Assembly (NCBI GenBank): GCA_035281645.1
Contig: DATEDN010000066.1
Span: forward strand, 35,220-99,219
Origin: JACCTH01 sp035281645
Lineage (GTDB): Bacteria; Actinomycetota; Acidimicrobiia; Spongiisociales; ZC4RG35
Length of the DNA stretch: 64,000 bases
Direction: 5' to 3'
The notes under the pieces were generated by a model, which was not told the DNA's origin, made no database searches, and saw only the letters and a list, made by a program, of their open reading frames with translations. Both the position numbers and the translations under genes were made by a program. Positions within the stretch are counted from its first letter, which is position 1. Each line of letters starts with the position of its first letter. Of the stretch, positions 61,400-64,000 are shown one piece after another.

Positions 61400-61806
61400 G
61401 CGACGTTCTCCCTCTCCAGCTCGAACCAGACGGTCTTTCCTTCCGGTTCCTCCGCCACGCCCCAGCGGTCAGCCAGGGCATCGACGATGTGGAGGCCACG
61501 GCCAGTGGGATGGTGGAGTTGGTACTCGCGCCGAACGGGGAGGGCTCCGCTGCGGTCGCTCACGCCCACCCGGATGGTTCTTCCTTTGAGGACCACAGTT
61601 ACTACAAACGCCGTCCGGGCGTGGAGGATGGCGTTTGTGACTACCTCCGAGACAACCGTCGCCAACCGCAGATTGTTATCGGCATCGTCGCTCCACCCGG
61701 CGTCGAGAACGAATGCACGGGCTGCCGAGGCAGATCGAGACTCGGGGGGAAATCGTCGCTCGATGCTTCCAGGGAGGTTTCTGTCTAAAGGCGCGGTTCT
61801 AGGCAT
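61396..61806 (-). CDS. Anti-sigma factor kinase / HATPase domain protein (RsbW-like)
   Basis: A 136-residue GHKL-fold protein. It shows the N box VVSEVVTNAILHA (near residue 47), an Asp-Gly-type GVSDRSG segment near 82 and the G1 box GRGLHIVDALADRWGV near 101-116. RsbW-like kinases bind a sigma factor and phosphorylate a STAS antagonist. The STAS gene follows directly and an RsbU-type phosphatase precedes it without any gap, so this is a complete three-part switch. Confidence 0.92.
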   Translation of the reverse strand: MPRTAPLDRNLPGSIERRFPPESRSASAARAFVLDAGWSDDADNNLRLATVVSEVVTNAILHARTAFVVTVVLKGRTIRVGVSDRSGALPVRREYQLHHPTGRGLHIVDALADRWGVAEEPEGKTVWFELERENVA

Positions 61807-63570
61807 CTATTTGGATACAGAAGCCATGCTACGGCTGGATACCTCATGAGAGGATGATTCAAACGTCTGATCGGTGGCCTTGGTGATGGGCTGGCTGCCG
61901 AGGACACGAATGGCGATCAAGATGACATCGTCCCGAACCGAGGGCACCACCGAGCCAAACACCTCGAGGGCTCGATCCACATAGGCCTGAAGGGGCTCGT
62001 CGCTCCTGCACGGGCCTAGCGACACCACGGTCTCGGGAGGGGCCAGCTCCCGCCGGGATATCCCATCGGTGTAAAGAACGAGGACATCTCCTGGCTGAAG
62101 CTCTAACGACTCCGGTTGGGGGTCGAGGCTTTCGAGTACTCCTGCTGGGGGGCACGGTGTCCCCAAAAAGGACATGCTGCCGTCGGCCCGATACAACAGG
62201 GGCGGAGGGTGGCCGGCGAGGCTCACGGTGGCGCTGAATCGATCGCCATTTCGATCGAGCAAGACGTATGCGACCGTGCACATTCGAGGCTCTTGCTCGG
62301 TGAGCATCGTTCGATTGAACTGACCGAACACTACGGAGGGCTTCGGCTCGAGCAGGATCGCCGTTCGCAGTGCCGACCGCGCTACCGAAACGGCGGCGGC
62401 GGCGGCAACCCCCTTTCCTTCGATATCGCCGACAACGATCCCGTAGCGGCTTTCGTCAACCACGACAAAATCGAAAAAGTCGCCTCCTACTTGCCCGATC
62501 CGCGCCAGAGGCTCGTATCGGGCAGCGATCTCAAGGCCGGGAATGTCGGGGAGCGAGGACGGCACCAGACCTCTTCGGAGCGCCTCGGCTGTCTCGTGCT
62601 CGCGTTGATAAGCCTTGGAATTGGTTAGTGCCACCCCCACTCGATCGGCAATGGCATCGATCAAGGCAAGATCGTTACTGTCGAAGAGGGGGTCAGATTG
62701 TGTTCGGGCCAAGGTCATGGTTCCCAGGGCGGCCCCGGGGGGGCCAAGCGGAACACATACGATCGATCTCAGCTGCAGTCGATCGACTAGCTCAGCGATG
62801 CCAGGGCCGAACCTCTCCTCGGCCCGATCCGACAATTCCTCTTTGATCTCGGGGATGTACGCTCGGCGACCGGTCGCCAAGGCCTGGGCCTGGATCCGTT
62901 CCGATGTGATTTCGATCCCGGATGAATCGCCGATATCGAACAGCTTTCTGCCTTCATCCGGTTTCGTAGAAGCTATTGCTGCGGGTACCAAGCGGTCGGA
63001 ATCGTTGAGGACACGGAACCCACACCAGGAAGCCAATTCGGGAACGAGTATTTCGGCCAGCGCGGAAAAATCGGGCCCGTTTGCCAGTTGGGTGCCGCTC
63101 AGGATGGTGGTGACCCTTTGCAGGATCCTTTCGACTTCCTGCTGGCTGACGTGCTCGGAGATATCGAGGAAGAAGTTGATCGCCCAGACCACCTCCCTAG
63201 CGTCGTTCTTGATCGGGCTGGCATTGACCCTTGACCACTTGATCTTGCCCGAGCCTTTGACCCGATAGCCCACAGTCATTTCATTCGCACTGAGTCCGTT
63301 GAGCACCCGGCGGCCCGGCAGATTTTGGAGGTCGAGGGGCTGCCCGGTCTCATCGACCATGTCGAAGCGACCGACCACGGCGCTCAAGGGCGCACTGGCC
63401 AATTCGGCACCGGTGGCAAACCCGAGCAGCTCCGCAGCTCTGTCGTTGGCATAGACCAGGCTCCCGGAACGGTCCTGAACAGTCACCGCTTCCGGGGCGT
63501 CCCCGAATAGGACGTCGAGGACGTGACGGTCCTGCGCCATCGCGAGTTCCAGGAACCGGTCACCAGGCAC
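61807..63570 (-). CDS. PAS-GAF-PP2C (SpoIIE/RsbU-type) serine phosphatase
   Basis: A 587-residue phosphatase. A PAS domain (about residues 10-130, PEAVTVQDRSGSLVYANDRAAELLG) is followed by a GAF domain (about 155-310, with LELASWCGFRV-type start and LIDAIADRVGVALTNS end) and a PP2C-type SpoIIE domain (about 330-560). The metal-binding Asp cluster is in GGDFFDFVVVDESRYGIVVGDIEGKGV and VLVLYTDGISRRE. It should dephosphorylate the STAS protein encoded two genes on, releasing a sigma factor on an environmental or redox cue sensed by PAS/GAF. The final 25 residues are an unrecognised tail. Confidence 0.92.
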   Translation of the reverse strand: MPGDRFLELAMAQDRHVLDVLFGDAPEAVTVQDRSGSLVYANDRAAELLGFATGAELASAPLSAVVGRFDMVDETGQPLDLQNLPGRRVLNGLSANEMTVGYRVKGSGKIKWSRVNASPIKNDAREVVWAINFFLDISEHVSQQEVERILQRVTTILSGTQLANGPDFSALAEILVPELASWCGFRVLNDSDRLVPAAIASTKPDEGRKLFDIGDSSGIEITSERIQAQALATGRRAYIPEIKEELSDRAEERFGPGIAELVDRLQLRSIVCVPLGPPGAALGTMTLARTQSDPLFDSNDLALIDAIADRVGVALTNSKAYQREHETAEALRRGLVPSSLPDIPGLEIAARYEPLARIGQVGGDFFDFVVVDESRYGIVVGDIEGKGVAAAAAVSVARSALRTAILLEPKPSVVFGQFNRTMLTEQEPRMCTVAYVLLDRNGDRFSATVSLAGHPPPLLYRADGSMSFLGTPCPPAGVLESLDPQPESLELQPGDVLVLYTDGISRRELAPPETVVSLGPCRSDEPLQAYVDRALEVFGSVVPSVRDDVILIAIRVLGSQPITKATDQTFESSSHEVSSRSMASVSK

Positions 63571-63720
63571 TCATCACCTCCCGACCAAGGCTAGAAGATG
63601 TGAGAGAAACCAGAATCTGGCTAAACGGTGCGAGGCGGGGGCGCCAAGGGCCGTTGCGACGGAGAGAGGCACAGAAGGTCTTGCTGGAACTGATCTCCGC
63701 CTGGAGCCCAGCCGGAGAGC

Positions 63721-64000
63721 TCAGTCCAAAGCGGCGGCTTCCTGGGTGCGGCCTGGCAGCGGGAGGAGGATCAGGAGAGCGACCACGATCCAAAATACGG
63801 GTCCGATCTCGGTGGCGGACAACCGGTTGACGAAGAAGGCCACTTCTGGAATCAGTAAGCCCAATATGAAGTGGAACCAGCCCGGCTTTCCTGGCCGCCT
63901 CGAGACATAGAAGGCAACCGCCGCAGTGATGGCCAGAGCCACGAGGAAAAATGGCCACCCACCAAGGCCTTCCGAGCGAGGCAGGCCGGTATCAAGGGTG
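63721..64000 (-). CDS. Membrane protein with Pro-rich edge (partial, 5' end outside window)
   Basis: The frame is open from the window edge to a TGA near 63721, with no start codon between 63943 and 64000, so the true start may lie beyond the window. Residues visible include TGLPRSEGLGGWPFF, then helix VALAITAAVAFYVSRR and a second helix EIGPVFWIVVALLILLPLPGR. Two transmembrane helices flank a short PGWFHFILGLLIPEVAFFVNR segment. A GTG at 63942 would give a 73-residue protein. The family is not recognised. Confidence 0.55.
   Translation of the reverse strand, partial: TLDTGLPRSEGLGGWPFFLVALAITAAVAFYVSRRPGKPGWFHFILGLLIPEVAFFVNRLSATEIGPVFWIVVALLILLPLPGRTQEAAALD

Noticed and set aside
63560..63958. 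Second minus-strand reading frame near the window end
   Set aside because: Pro/Arg/Ser-rich without features and overlaps a better membrane-protein frame.

Overview
The window is high-GC, densely packed DNA. It carries an F420-type luciferase-like oxidoreductase, lipoproteins with Thr-rich linkers after the lipobox, DUF4389 and DUF6766 membrane proteins, several class III nucleotide cyclases and many GTG/TTG starts with 4-nt stop/start overlaps. Together these suggest an actinobacterial chromosome, probably an uncultured lineage near Acidimicrobiia (inference). I see no rRNA, tRNA, CRISPR array, transposase or phage gene, and no gene-free stretch above 300 bases.

Region 1 (1-14.5 kb) is a mix of small housekeeping and defence-like enzymes: DUF1801, ABM monooxygenase, RibD-C reductase, a membrane adenylate cyclase behind a USP-USP-Rieske fusion, a frameshifted acetyltransferase, an MFS exporter, DUF488, several VOC proteins, a flavin aromatic hydroxylase with an F420-type partner, a cyclic-nucleotide-binding membrane protein, a TRIC-like channel, an SDR and an AraC regulator. 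Region 2 (14.5-27.3 kb) has a short UvrA-like ATPase, a RibD-C/cyclase fusion, LtrA, a Rieske-FAD reductase tail-to-tail with an orphan NuoF-like protein, a perfect 48-bp palindrome, and an ECF sigma / anti-sigma / ABC exporter operon. Region 3 (27.3-36.3 kb) has a 1240-residue cyclase-ATPase regulator overlapping a [3Fe-4S] ferredoxin, ChrA, an MFS protein and an NhaA-DsbA fusion.

Region 4 (36.3-47.5 kb) is the most coherent system. A GntR/UTRA (DasR/NagR-type) regulator operon faces an eight-gene operon encoding a peptide-type ABC importer (binding lipoprotein, two permeases, two ATPases), a PBP4B/YfeW-like serine hydrolase, MurQ and AnmK. The promoter between them carries two tandem palindromes matching the DasR operator consensus. 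I read this as an ABC-driven muropeptide/anhydro-MurNAc scavenging system whose regulator probably senses the GlcNAc-6-P-derived product of MurQ.

Region 5 (47.5-64 kb) has a small Rieske ferredoxin, pirins, an ABC-2 exporter, an HpaB-type hydroxylase, a COG2345 (SufR-like) regulator followed by a lipoprotein and a His-tailed membrane protein, assorted small genes, AlkB, a purine nucleoside phosphorylase, and an RsbU/RsbW/STAS partner-switching module at the right end. An unexplained dyad, TCTAAA-N16-TTTAGA or near matches, lies in front of the Rieske-FAD gene, the SufR-like regulator and its lipoprotein neighbour, suggesting a small redox or metal regulon.
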